Part shown: positions 24,118 to 35,887 of the stretch, one piece after another
Layout: each line of letters starts with the position of its first letter
How positions within the stretch are numbered: the stretch's first letter is position 1
Source: Rotaria socialis
Taxonomy: Eukaryota > Rotifera > Eurotatoria > Philodinida > Philodinidae
DNA: 64,000 nt
Reading direction: 5' to 3'
Assembly: GCA_905331475.1 (NCBI GenBank)
Contig: CAJNYU010000289.1
Coordinates: forward strand, 124,001-188,000
Notes under the pieces: model-generated
Told to the model about the DNA's origin: nothing
The model's database searches: none
Seen by the model: only the letters and a program-made list of their open reading frames with translations
Made by a program: the position numbers and the translations under genes

Positions 24118-27100
24118 ATGAATCAATTTTTGTTCACATTTATTTCCTTATATTTGATTGTGATTTTGGGTAAGTTCAAAGAAAAGAATTTTCTCACGAA
24201 ATATATTGATCTTTATTCTACTTTTACAAAGGTCAACCAATCACTTCCAACGCAGGTCAGTAGTATGATATTTTCAGTTTTTTGAAAACACTGAAGGGTG
24301 TGAATGAGTCGAAACAAAATCGATATTGCCAATCATGCACCTCAATATATATATATCCTACATGTAGATTGACGTACCAGTTTGTATTTACTTGAAGTTT
24401 AATTTAGTTACTCTTACAACACAAAATCCGTGTGCAATTGAAGATCAATTTATGTGTGTGGAAAATGGTCACTGTATTGATAAAAGAAAAGTATGTGATT
24501 TTAAAATTGATTGCCCAACACCAGGAGGCAGTGATGAAGCTCAATGTGGTACATGTACATTTGACAATAATAATGGCACATTATGCAGTTGGGAAGATCA
24601 TTCGTTTTCAGATCTCAATTGGATATTAGCAACTGGAGCAACCAATATGGGACCATCGAGTGATCATACAACTGGAAATGGATTTTATATTACTGTACCA
24701 CCAAATAATTTCTACAAATTTGCATCATTACGTTCGCCAACTGTTGGACCAGCTGGTATCGAATGTCAATTAAAATTTTCATACTATATGAACACTCAGA
24801 CTGCCATGAATTCGAGTAGAATTTCGGTGTATATTCGAAACGAAAACGATAACTTTACTTCATTCACATATATTGCGAATATAGATCATTCAACTGGGCC
24901 AGAATGGAAACAAAATGTCATCAATATTGGATATCAAAGTCGACGATTTTTTATTGGTATATATAGAAAGGTTTTTTTTAATTTAAAGCAAGATAATTTT
25001 ATGAAATATATTCCTTTAAGAAATTGATGGAATACCTTATGAAAAGACGGCTATTGGCATTGATGATGTAGAATTCTATAATTGCCAATCAGAAACTGCA
25101 CCTGAACTTGGGTAAACGAGTTTTTCTTTTGTTTTTGAAGATTGTTGTTTTTGATTTGTAATTATAGCTTATCAATCAATTGTACATTTGAGAACGGCTG
25201 GTGTAATTTCTTTCAAGATACTACAGCTGATTTTCAATGGACACGTACAAATATACAAACATCTTCAGCCAATGCAGGACCAGACTTTGGTAAAAAATTT
25301 AATTAAAACTTGATCTTCTTATACTAATGAAGTCTGATTCTTAAAAGATCATACAAGTGGATCAGGTTATTATGTATTTCTTGAAGCATCTAGTCCAAGG
25401 TGAAAAATATGATCTATTTATTTCTAAATTAAACAGTGCATTTATAGAATACCCGGTGATCATGCTCGATTGATTTCTGCATTACAATATCCATCTTCTA
25501 CACCTCAATGTTTAACATTCTGGTAAAACTTCCAAAATATTTTTACTAATATATAATCAAAACACGGTTTTCCTATGCATACATAGGTATCATATGTATG
25601 GCAGTGACATCGGAACATTGAATGTATTTGTTCAAATGATATCAACTGATCTAAATAGTACATCATCAACACTCGTATGGACTAAATCTGGTGCACACGG
25701 CAATCAATGGCATCGTGCAACACATACATTGGATAATCTTAATTCAACTGGCATGTATGGTTGGCGTATTGCATTTGACGGTGTGGTTGGAGGCGGATTT
25801 CTTGGTGATATTGCACTTGATGATATTGGTTGGTCACCGAATACTATATGTTCAGCTGAAAAAATAACAACAACACTAAGTCAACCTGTTGCATCAACAA
25901 CTTATCGTAAGTAAAAATGTATATTTAAGAACACTTGAGTATGATTATTTTCATTTAGCACCAACGATATATGATTGTAATTTTGAATGTAATTGCACAT
26001 GTAATTGGAAAAATGATAATACAACAAATTTTACATGGGCAGTCACACAAGCGATGATATGGAGTTCTGGTATAGTAGATGACAGTGATCATACGACAGG
26101 AGCAACATTTGGCTATTACATGTATTTTAAAACAAACCCATCAGCTAAATTTAATGATACAACTCGTTTAATTAGTCCTGATTTGATTAGTACAAATGAT
26201 GAGAAGTGTTTTCGATTTTATTATCGTATGTATGGATCGAATATCTATCAATTAAATATATATGCACGAATCAGTAAATTTGATCTTGTTTTAAAAACAT
26301 ATAGTTCAAAAATTTGTTTTTATCTTCTAGATGGAAATCTCGGTAAAGCTCTATGGAGGAGAGAAGGCAATCAAGTAATGAATATTTGATAGTTAAATAC
26401 AGTCATTTATTAATATTTAGGGCAATCAATGGTTATTTGGTAGTTTATCATTAGGTGGTAATCATCAGCAAACAATTGGCCAACCATATCAATTAGTTGT
26501 AGAAAATCTTATTGGTAAGAATTTTCTTGGTTATATTAGTGTTGATGATCTAGCTGTTAATTCCGGACCTTGTCCAATATCAAGTAAATTTGACTTCTTG
26601 TTCTTCTTCTATTTTGAGCATTAAAGTGATTTTTTCTTTAAAGGTGTTTGTGATTTTGAAAGTAGTGAACAATGCGATTATATTAACGATCCCACAAACA
26701 CCATCAATTGGAAGCGATCTCAAGCTGAAACTGATTCATCATTTCCATCCATCGATGTTACTTATAGTACATCCTATGGACACTTTATGCTATTAAAAGA
26801 CAAAAATACAACTGGGCCAGTATATAGCCGTCTTATAACACCACATTATCCTAGTACAAGTGGTTCGTGCCTACGTTGGTACATGCTATTGGAAAATGCA
26901 CCTACGTTGAATATTAAAATTGATGCTGTCAACATATTGAATTCAACTAATCTTTATACTATTCATGGTACATATGGCAAACAATGGAGATTGGCACAGA
27001 CAACAATACGTAGTACATCATCTTATCAAGTGATATTTGAAGGCATTTTGAACAATGCCAATAAAATCATAGATTCTCTAGCTATTGATGATATCGAGAT

Positions 27101-28853
27101 GAAATCTGGTGTATGCGAAGAATTAGGTTCATGTGATTTTGAAAATGGTTTATGCGGTTTCCAAAATATCAGATCTGATTTCAGTTGGAAACGAACATCA
27201 CACAGTACTGAAGTATTAAACACACTAGAGGTAGACCATACAACAAATAGTGAAAGAGGTAAATATTTATTGATATTTCTAAATGCTATAAGCAATACAC
27301 AATATTTTGTCTATAGGATTTTATTTATGGATTGATCGTGAACAATCAGTGAAAGGACAAAAAGCTCGCATTGAATCTGAAATTATGCCAATTGGTATTC
27401 GATGTATATCATTTTGGTCCTATTTAAATAATACTTTGAGTGCTGAATTGAATGTGTACATACATGATCTACAGTTAGATATATATAGCTTGATCTGGTC
27501 AACCAATAAACCTAGAGGACCATTCTGGGTATACAGAGAGATAAATACTCCACCAATTCTAACGGTCAATCGAACTACCGGGTATACAATTGTTTATGAA
27601 GCAATCGTCGGATCCAACACAGGAGGTATGCGCTGAGCAGTTCATATGAAAAATCAACCAACAAACCCTTCTGATTTATCTTTTTAGACTTTGCTATCGA
27701 TGACTTGCTAACACAACCAGGAGCATGTACCCAAACAACAACTGCTGGACCGACAACACCTTACACAGGGCCTTCGACAACAAGATACGCAGGTCCATCA
27801 ACAACAACTACTGGACCGACAACACCTTACACAGGGCCTTCGACAACAAGATACACAGGTACATCAACAACAACTACTCGGCCCAGTAGTTGTTGTTGAT
27901 GTANCGACAACACCTTACACAGGACCTTCGACAACAAGATACACAGGTACATCAACAACAACTACTGGGCCGACAACACCTTACACAGGACCTTCGACAA
28001 CAAGATACACAGGTACATCAACAACAACTGCTGGACCGACAACACCTTACGCAGGACCTTCGACAACACGATCCACAAATCCATCAATAACAGGAGATAC
28101 ACATCCGTTAACATCCACTACCGTAGTGGGTAGTGAATCTATAGGATTGCTAATATCATCATATTCAGAAGAGTCAACCCTACAGACTGGTTCATTAATG
28201 GCATCTGACTCGTATTCATCAACATTGCCCGTGATTAGTGAAACAACCGCACCTGACAGCATAAATGTGACATCAAATTCTTATATAGGTAAATTTGTTT
28301 TACCAGTGGGAAAGGAAATGATAAGTGTTCTGCTTTTCATAATAAGTATGTGCTACATATGTCTGTTTCAATGGTGGTTCTTGTAAACAAGAAGTTGGAG
28401 CAGCAATATGCGAGTAAGAGTATTATTGAAATGAGCTACAGTCATTTATAAATAAATTCAAATTATTTTGAAAGATGTACAAGTGATTACAATGGTCCAC
28501 AGTGTGAAAATAAAAAACAACCGTCGAAGAAGAGTAACTGTATGTGTTAAATTTCTTAAATATATACTGCTTTCGGCAACTGGAGTTTTTTTGAAGTGGC
28601 TGCTATTTTGGGTGGAGTTTTTGGTGCACTTGGTGGTATTGGTATAGCTATCTCAGTATTTGCTTTTCTTTCATCGAAACTTGGTGCTGCGAGGTTTGAA
28701 TTTTAAAAACAGTTCCTTCTTATATAATAATTATTTCAAAATTCAATTGTATTATTAAGAGTTGCAGTAGCAAGTACACCATTGGTTGATTCATCAACGA
28801 AAGTTTCATCTGCTAATCCTGTATACAGTGAAGCTGATGTAAACGACGTATAG
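24118..28853 (+). CDS. LDLa + five-MAM-domain type I membrane protein
   Basis: Signal peptide MNQFLFTFISLYLIVILG (24118), then an LDL-receptor class A module with CIDKRKVCDFKIDC and SDEAQC. Five MAM domains follow, opening CTFDNNNGTLCSWED (near 24550), CTFENGWCNFFQD (25180), CNFECNCTCNW (25977), CDFESSEQCDYIND (26647) and CDFENGLCGFQN (27132). A Thr/Ser/Pro-rich 22-residue tandem repeat (27746-28085) forms a mucin-like stalk. After it come a partial EGF-like piece (CTSDYNGPQCEN), a transmembrane helix (AAILGGVFGALGGIGIAISV, near 28600-28660) and a short tail with the endocytosis-type motif NPVY, ending at TAG 28853. It is probably an adhesion or receptor protein at the cell surface. The frame is broken in this copy at 27879-27904 by an inverted foldback and an N, which I read as assembly error. 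Some exon joins between 28280 and 28560 are uncertain. One in-frame stop-free intron lies in MAM3. Confidence 0.82.
27746..28085 (+). repeat. 66-bp coding tandem repeat (Thr/Pro stalk)
   Basis: About five head-to-tail copies of a 66-base unit encoding GPTTPYTGPSTTRYTGTST plus TTT, with spacing of exactly 66 bases between intact copies. The third copy is interrupted by about 22 bases that are the reverse complement of the preceding repeat, ending in N at 27904. Confidence 0.9.
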
Positions 28854-30343
28854 ACAGATTTAACTTTGGTTTCTAATCATTTTATGATTGTTTGTCTTTG
28901 TTTAACAGCTTTGAGACTAGATTTTAGTGAGACTCTTCTTTGCACTATTAATAACGGTTAAAATGTGATTGATAGATGGAAGAAAAATTTTACATTGATT
29001 TGTTTAGAAAGGTTCCATATAGAAATGATCAATTCTGATATGTCTACAGTGAACTGAAAAATGTATTGTGTTGTGTGGCCTAAAAGTACAATAGACCAGA
29101 TAAAATCATTACTGGTTGACACATGTTGCTTGAAGTCTTTGCTTCCCCACATAAGAACTGACTTTAGACCAGAAATGTTCAGATCTCATGATATTTTCGA
29201 AAGATATTACAAGTAAATTGAGAAGAGCTGACTTATCCGAATTTTTCTCATCAGATCAAATGACCTTCTTAATTATCTTTCAGTATTATTCATGCTAATT
29301 AAATAATTTCTGCGTTTCAGTTTATTTGAACAAGCTATTGTTGAAGATCTCAATCACTGCCTCCTCACAGTAGTTGTGCCATATGAAAAATTGACTAAGG
29401 CATCATTTTTCTTTTTTTGTGTACTCAAAAAGTGAGTACACTCTAGATTCGATCAGCGTGTCCGACCGTTAACACGATAACTCTTGAAAGCCTCATCCAA
29501 TTACCTTGAAATTTTGTACACAGAATGATCTCATCAATATCTCAGTCGAATTCGAAGATGAGAAGGGTTCGTCAAGAAATGGGTTCGTTATCGAAAAAAT
29601 TGTCATTATTGACCAGGCCATCCCTGAGGGAGTGGGGTACAGGTTTTTTCAAAAATTTTTTTCTGAGAAATATTTAAAACATATATAAATCGACTCAGCT
29701 TTTGCAGTACACATAACAATCGGATGCGAATCCGATGTTTCCTCATTTATTTTATAATAAATATGAATGGAGTTCACCAGTACAGAAATAAAGAGCATGA
29801 GACCAATCGAGATTACATGAATAAAATAAATGGAAAGCAAGAAGAAGAACAATAAATACGTACATATATAGGCAGATACATTAAAAAAAGAGAGAAGAAA
29901 GAACGTAGAGATTAGAAACCGATGAGATAAGTAGGAAATTTATCATGTCATTAGCTCGTTTAAGCATATCAAGATGTAGGCCATAGATAGAGAAATAAAT
30001 GAAAAAGAAGGAATGTAACAATATATATTTTTAGTTAAAATTAATATTCATAGATGCCTGTGGAAAATAAAGCATGAACCATCTCTGGCATGAAATGCAT
30101 TCTTCATCATGAACTTACACTACACTGACTATTTCATTTCTGTAATATGAAACGTTGCAGACTGAAACTATGTCAGTATCACCAAGAATTTAAATAGTGT
30201 TTCATAGCGAACGGGTCTAGGATGATACGCTCATAGATTTCTGATAAAGATAATAAACACAAATAAATTTTCCTGCATTTGATATATGCATATAAATACG
30301 TGTACTGTTTTTTTTTATATGGAAGAGATGAAAATAAAAATTG
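28854..30343. other. Intergenic with unknown palindrome-headed block
   Basis: Mostly AT-rich. The block at about 29417-29645 is more GC-rich and starts with a hairpin (gtgtactc / gagtacac with a 7-base loop). A plus-strand frame inside it (29506-29688) has no recognised domain. It may be a remnant of a mobile sequence. Confidence 0.4.
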
Positions 30344-30733
30344 TTAATTTGTATTTTTGCATGAACCCGATCCCATAGATACAATTTCATTTGGTTCAAC
30401 GCGGAATCCCCAATTTGTCTGTGGTGATGTAACTCCATAAAATGGAGCTTTAAGTACGAGATTGTCACATTGAATTTCTTTTATTACTCCACGTGCTTCC
30501 CATGTGCCCATGCCAATTGTTTTTTTCTTTGTTAATTCACAATTATGTTTCTCGACAGTAAATATGGCACTTTCTTGCTGAAGACCATATGGCTGAGACC
30601 AGATTACACTACACTGAATTGATTTATTTTGTGCATTATAGATAACAGCCGTATAAACGTCACGTGGTGCAGGCATAGCAGAAAGTGTTGAAAAAATAAA
30701 TGAAGTAAAAACGAAATAATAGATCATTGACAT
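30344..30733 (-). CDS. Small secreted protein, unknown
   Basis: A 129-residue frame in one exon. The N-terminus MSMIYYFVFTSFIFSTLSA is a clear signal peptide. The mature part has four cysteines (IQCSVIW, HNCELTKK, IQCDNLVLK, SGSCKNTN), enough for two disulfides, and looks beta-rich. I do not recognise a family. An acceptor-like ttttatctag on the minus strand just upstream suggests a leader intron or trans-splice site. Its 3' neighbour is the intergenic stretch and its 5' neighbour is C1QBP in the same orientation. Confidence 0.6.
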   Translation of the reverse strand: MSMIYYFVFTSFIFSTLSAMPAPRDVYTAVIYNAQNKSIQCSVIWSQPYGLQQESAIFTVEKHNCELTKKKTIGMGTWEARGVIKEIQCDNLVLKAPFYGVTSPQTNWGFRVEPNEIVSMGSGSCKNTN

Positions 30734-30864
30734 AATTATTTTTATCTAGAAAACAAAAACAAAAAACAAACAACAGCTTTTATTGTTCACATGAAAAGGC
30801 TAGATGATGTTAGATTTTATTTCTCAAACATTAGTTTTAACGAGAATTATTTCTTGTTTTTATT

Positions 30865-32552
30865 CTACTTTTTCGAAAATTTTTGTAATTTTTCAAGTAA
30901 ACCAATATATTGACGATGTTCGTAGGCTGTTGAAAAGTCTATTAATTGATTAGCAAAGTCTAAGATAGAAACAAAAATAATTCTTATTTTAGACAAACTT
31001 TATTTATTTTATGGCACGCTCTTCATTATGCATGCAATTCTCTTATATATATATATATATTTTTTTTTTTTTCGAATTCTGAAGCTCTAATGTTGGAAAC
31101 GAAAATTCATAAATTGATCTTTAATACATTTTCTTAATGATTAGAGTTTGCATAGAAAATAGTATTGAGCAACGAATACCAAAATATATGCATCTATTAC
31201 TTATTATTGGAAAGTACTTTGGGACAGTTACTCACTACATATTCCCTTTTGTTAAAATTCTATTCAATACTTCAAAATGCAATGCCGAAAAAAAACATGA
31301 TCATTCAGAATGCAAAATGCTATTGATATACTAACCTTCACCAATACCATGTTCTTCAAGTAAATTAAGTAATTTATCATAAAGTTCTCCATCAATAACA
31401 GCACAATCAGCGCTATAAACACTCTCATTCCAGTCACCCTCGTGAATAGCAAATTCATCAATTTGAAAATCTTCTAATTTTTCATTCTCATTTTCTCCAG
31501 GTTGTGGATGATTTTCTCCGCCTTTATTTTGTTCTGGTACATCTGGATAATCGTATGGTAAATATGAACACAAAAATGATAAAGTTTGTCCACCGCGATT
31601 AAGATCAACAGTGAATGTTGGTCGTGATTTTAATTGCGATGATGGCTGTGTGACTTCAGCATCGGATTGTTGTCGATCTGGTGCATGTAAATTGGCTTCA
31701 TCATCAGAGTCAGCTGCATTAACGGTATTTGTCACATTAAATTTAATAGTGACTTTTTCCTTTCCTGATTGACGTATTAATGTTACTTCAGGACCCTCGG
31801 TTGTAACCTAAATAACAACGTAGAATTATATATAATGAAAAAGGTCCCAATAAACATAAAAATTAATTCAAATTAGAAAAATTGCTGCGTAAAGACAATA
31901 TATTGTCATTTTCTGATTGTGAATCTGATTAGTAAAGATGTGAACAGTATTGTCTTGTAGAGATAGCCAATTTGAAGTCTTTGCATATCAAAAACAAATG
32001 TTGGTTAACGAGCAATCAACACTAACTGTTCAATCGCTTAAGATTTTTTTGTCTTTCAATTGGTTAAAACCTATTGTTTTATGAACATATTATCGAAAAG
32101 CCTCTTTCTCATCCTTTTCAGTGTAAAGATTGGAACAAGGATATTATATGTTCTCAGTAATTTTAACTACATTGAATAAAACTCAAATAGAATATTCATT
32201 ACTCAGCCAACGAAATATCCATTAAAATGATTTAATTGAATATTAATGAACAGAATAAATGTTTTGCTATGCGTATCATTATTATAAAACTAACCTCAAA
32301 ACCTTGAATAGCTGGTAAATTAGTTGGATGTTTTTGTGCAACTCTTTCCAATTGAATTTCTTTATCGAGAAATTGATTTAAATCTTTATAAGCTTTTTCA
32401 TTCGTTTGTACTGATGAAAATGATCGAACAGATGTAAATCGTTGATTATTCAATACTAGTTTTCGCGTGAAAACTTGCTGTTGAATCGATGAATAAAATC
32501 TTCGATGCGTAGCTAATTGAAATAAGCCACGTGTTAAATTACGTAAAGCCAT
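30865..32552 (-). CDS. C1QBP: C1QBP / p32 / MAM33 mitochondrial matrix protein
   Basis: Three exons: 32295-32552, 31336-31807 and 30865-30959, about 275 residues. An Arg/Ser-rich N-terminus (MALRNLTRGLFQLATHRRFY) gives the mitochondrial targeting sequence. The acidic MAM33 core follows: VTIKFNVTNTVN, TFTVDLNRGGQTLSFLCSYL, an acidic loop, then DKLLNLLEEHGIGE and the last-exon helix FANQLIDFSTAYEHRQYIGL. The family forms a doughnut-shaped acidic trimer in the matrix that supports mitoribosome function and translation. The start at 32552 gives the targeting peptide directly. The gene is tandem with TIMM8 (about 106 bases upstream). Confidence 0.92.
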
Positions 32553-32658
32553 TTTTTATGTAAGAGATCTGCAATGAAAGAATCCTAAGTTAACATTGCC
32601 TAACAAAATCTTTTTTCTATTAAAGAAGAAAACAAACAAACAATCAGGTAACTAATTT

Positions 32659-32963
32659 TTAACGTCCTTGTTGAATACGTTGAACTGTTCGATTTGTGAT
32701 TAATACCGAGCAATCAAGAAAACGTTCGACACAATTTTGTAAACATACTGTTTGCCTTGCCGATAAATCGCTGGCACTACCACTTGATTCAAGGCATTTA
32801 TCAAAACATATATTTGTTAAATGATGAACCTAAATCCAAATTATGTATAGTTTGAATTTAACAAAAAATTTCTAAATACTTGAGCAGTTATTTGATTTTC
32901 AAGTTCTTTTGTAGCAACGAATTTTTGTAATTCGGGATCGCTAGCTAATGATCCAAGACTCAT
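32659..32963 (-). CDS. TIMM8: Small Tim chaperone TIMM8
   Basis: Two exons (phase-0 intron near 32831-32878), about 85 residues. Starts MSLGSLASDPELQKF, as in Tim8, and carries the twin CX3C motif: CFDKC then CLQNCVERFLD. The final segment SVLITNRTVQRIQQGR also fits. Tim8 partners with Tim13 in the intermembrane space to escort hydrophobic precursors to the inner membrane. The motif is short, so a TIM8 versus TIM13 call rests mainly on the N-terminus. Divergent from p23 with about 150 bases between start codons. Confidence 0.9.
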
Positions 32964-33114
32964 GGTTTATTGAAATGCACAAAAAAAACAACATTTTGCA
33001 TGAAGTACAATTGAAACACAAACTGATTGGTATTTTCCAACCAACCAATCATAGTTATTGTTTACTTTTACTGTATACTGCTTTTACTTATTTGCGCATT
33101 CGACTGACAAGAAA
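32964..33114. promoter_or_regulatory. Divergent promoter region TIMM8 / p23
   Basis: Only about 150 bases lie between the two head-to-head start codons. The sequence contains an imperfect repeat of tggt/ccaacc words (33024-33050) but no motif I can name. Confidence 0.5.
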
Positions 33115-34067
33115 ATGTATGTAAAATTTTTGTATTACTATTAAAATATAGATTGTTAAAGTTTTTCTTCCTTCTAAGGGCCAATACTCATCCATCAATC
33201 AAATGGGGTCAGAAAAAAGACCACATTCTATTAACAATTGCTGTACAAGACATTGAAAAACCTGAGATAAGTATTGAACCAACGAAACTTCATTTCAAGT
33301 GAGTGAAAGTAATGCTGAAATTGTTTTGAAAAATTATAAATTTTCTAATTCTAGAGGTCAGCAAACAAAAGGATTAAAATATGATACAATACTTGAATTT
33401 TTCGATGAAATTGATCCAAAAGTGAGTGCTTTTCTACTTTCAAAATTTAGCGAGTTAGGATTGAATTGAAAAATTCGTATCGATTAAATATCTGAAATTT
33501 TGTTAACTAGATTTTTCTTTCTAAATGGATTACGTTTAGAAAAAATAAAATAATTTTAGACATCAAAACATCGTAAAACAAGTCAAAATCATTGGGAATT
33601 TATGCTTAAAAAGAAAAATCCAAACAAACCATTTTGGAAACGACTAATAAAATCTACAGAAAAAGTAAATATCTATGCTTGTTCTTATTGTATATTTCTT
33701 CATTTTTTTTCTATAATATAGTGTCTATGGATAACGGTTGACTGGAATCACTTCACTGCTGAAGGTAAATCTTATCGATAGACAAGTCTATTTTGTATGT
33801 CTTAAAATTAGGTGATGACGATGATGCTGATGATATGGGTAGTGCTGGTGGTAAAGATTGGGGTAATATAGGTAAAACAGATTTTAAGACTTAATGAAAA
33901 CTTTTATAAAATCAAAAACATTTTTTTTTGCAGATGCCATGTTGAAACAAATGGGTGGTGATGTTAGTGGCGCTGCTTCAACTGATTTGAAGGATGTTGA
34001 TCATAAAGAAATCGATAGTGATGATGAACCCATGCCTGATCTTGAAGATGTACAAAAAAATGAATGA
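33115..34067 (+). CDS. PTGES3: p23 / PTGES3-type HSP90 co-chaperone
   Basis: Six coding exons, about 165 residues. The CS domain opens ANTHPSIKWGQKKDHILLTI and continues GLKYDTILEFFDEIDPK, ending KPFWKRLIKSTEK, CLWITVDWNHF, the p23 signature around the conserved Trp. The C-terminus is acidic and disordered (DDDDADDMG, DSDDEPMPDLED), as in p23. The protein stabilises closed HSP90. The ORF has no ATG immediately before the domain in exon 2. Exon 1 ends ...AAAAT (33116) at a gtatgt donor and exon 2 begins G (33179), so splicing creates the start codon AT|G with a good context (AAA before, G after). Divergent from TIMM8. Confidence 0.92.
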
Positions 34068-34990
34068 TGAAAAGGATTAAGCTGCAAATCCAGTCAATTA
34101 ATTCTGACCATTCCTTTTTTTAATATTCGCATTTGTCTGTTTTTTAATTTTAATAAATGGTAAAACCGTTACTGTATATGTTATGTTTATCATGATCTTT
34201 AATTAGAGTTCTGTAAAATGAATTTTTGTCCGTTTCAGTTTTGGTATAGATCGTACTATCGCTTCTAAACTTTCCGGTAACGTAAGAAATTTATCTACAT
34301 GATTTTGACTCTTGTACATAGTTGATGCAAGACAAAATTTTTGCTTGCAACATGCGTCCTTTACGTTCAGCGATATGATGAGCTTTTTCTCAAACTGTAA
34401 ACAAACAAAGTAACGGAGTCGTACTGGAAATATTGATGAAGAAGATTCCACTACTATCGACACAACTTTATTTGGATTTGTATAAAAAGTTGCTCAGACC
34501 AATGACTCCAGCAGTGCCACATCCGAAATTTTGGAAAACCTGCGACATATCCCAAGGGAGACGCTGGATCTCTTGCAGGAGTTGCGGCATCTTATGCGGG
34601 TATGGACATCTCTCAGCATGTGGGTGCATCTTCCGCGAGAGATGAGGCGTCTCCAGCGTGAGATGCCGTAGCATCTGCAAAATTTCGCATATATGACGCC
34701 ACTCGCTCAATGACTCATAAGTCCCGATTACGTGATTTTATTATAGTATCCGCAAGGAAAGCTAATGAAGTTTGAACAAATCATGTAGCTATATTTTTTA
34801 TATGAAACTCCAACCAATACCCAGTAGTCAACAGACGATATTTCTTGACTTGTATTGATCGACTGAGTATAAACGTTCTCGCTGTCACATTAACACCCTC
34901 AAATTTAAGTATTATGCCGAGAACAAAGAATATCTTGTTAGTTTATTGATATGACTATTCAGCATGAATACTTTTCTATTACAGATATCC
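34068..34990. other. Intergenic with GC-rich low-copy block
   Basis: Between p23 and METTL6. The block at about 34500-34690 is markedly more GC-rich than its surroundings and open in several frames. In one frame it encodes repeated Leu/Arg/Glu heptad-like units (ILENLRHIP, DLLQELRHLM, HLPREMRRLQREMP). No complete gene can be supported. Confidence 0.45.
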
Positions 34991-35887
34991 ATGGCTGATA
35001 ATACTACGAGTGATTCAATTCATGGTTATCGTTCCGATAAAGAACGATCTATAACTAATGATGAATATGCATGTTTATATTCTCCGGAACTACAAGATCG
35101 CCAACAAGTACCAACATTCAAACAAAATCAATTCGACAAAAATGCTCAAAAATATTGGGATCAATTTTATAAACGAAATACAAGTAATTTTTTTAAAGAC
35201 CGCCATTGGACACTAAGAGAATTTAATATAAATATAAATGAATCAATGAAACTGTTTGAAGTTGGCTGTGGTGTAGGCAATTTTTTATTTCCATTACTGA
35301 ATGAAATACCGAATTTGTCTATATATGCATGTGATTTTTCTTCAACTGCTATTGAATTACTCCGTCAAAATTCTAATTATGATCCACAACGTATACAATC
35401 ATTTGTTTGTGATTTAACAGATGATAATGAAATTGCTATTGAAGAAAATTCGATTGATCTATGTTCAATGATTTTTGTTCTTTCAGCAATACATCCAGAT
35501 AAAATGTCAAGTGTATTGAAAAAAATTCATAAAGTAAAAATTCTTAGAAAGAAAGGATCAAACTTCAAAAATTCTTATTTTTTCATTTTCTCGAAGGTTT
35601 TAAAACCCGATGGTTATCTTTTATTTCGTGATTATGGTTTATATGATCATGCCATGTTTCGTTTTGCTCGTCAACGACAACATAAATTATCAGACAATTT
35701 CTATGTTAGACAAGATGGTACAAGAGCGTATTTTTTTTCAATTGAATATTTAACCAATCTATTAAATGCATGTCAATTTCATATTGATGAACTCTCCTAT
35801 GTATTTAAAGACACAGTAAATGTTAAAGAAGAGATTTGTGTACCACGTGTTTTTATCCAAGGAAAGTTTAAAAAAAAGAAAACCTGA
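34991..35887 (+). CDS. METTL6: METTL6, tRNA 3-methylcytidine methyltransferase
   Basis: About 275 residues after removal of one intron. Motifs: QFDKNAQKYWDQFYKRN and FFKDRHWTLREF (family-specific N-terminus), SAM-binding motif I LFEVGCGVGNFLFPLL, ACDFSSTAIELL (motif II), FVLSAIHPDKM, GYLLFRDYGLYDHAMFRF and NFYVRQDGTRAYFF. These are diagnostic of METTL6/METTL2-type m3C32 tRNA methyltransferases. ATG 34991 (MADNTTSD) directly follows a splice-acceptor-like ttctattacag, so the longer upstream frame starting at 34964 is probably leader. Within the frame, 63 bases from 35534 to 35596 (gtaaaa...cgaag) are a stop-free intron; removing them restores KIHK/VLKPDG as in relatives. Confidence 0.93.
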   Translation: MADNTTSDSIHGYRSDKERSITNDEYACLYSPELQDRQQVPTFKQNQFDKNAQKYWDQFYKRNTSNFFKDRHWTLREFNININESMKLFEVGCGVGNFLFPLLNEIPNLSIYACDFSSTAIELLRQNSNYDPQRIQSFVCDLTDDNEIAIEENSIDLCSMIFVLSAIHPDKMSSVLKKIHKVKILRKKGSNFKNSYFFIFSKVLKPDGYLLFRDYGLYDHAMFRFARQRQHKLSDNFYVRQDGTRAYFFSIEYLTNLLNACQFHIDELSYVFKDTVNVKEEICVPRVFIQGKFKKKKT

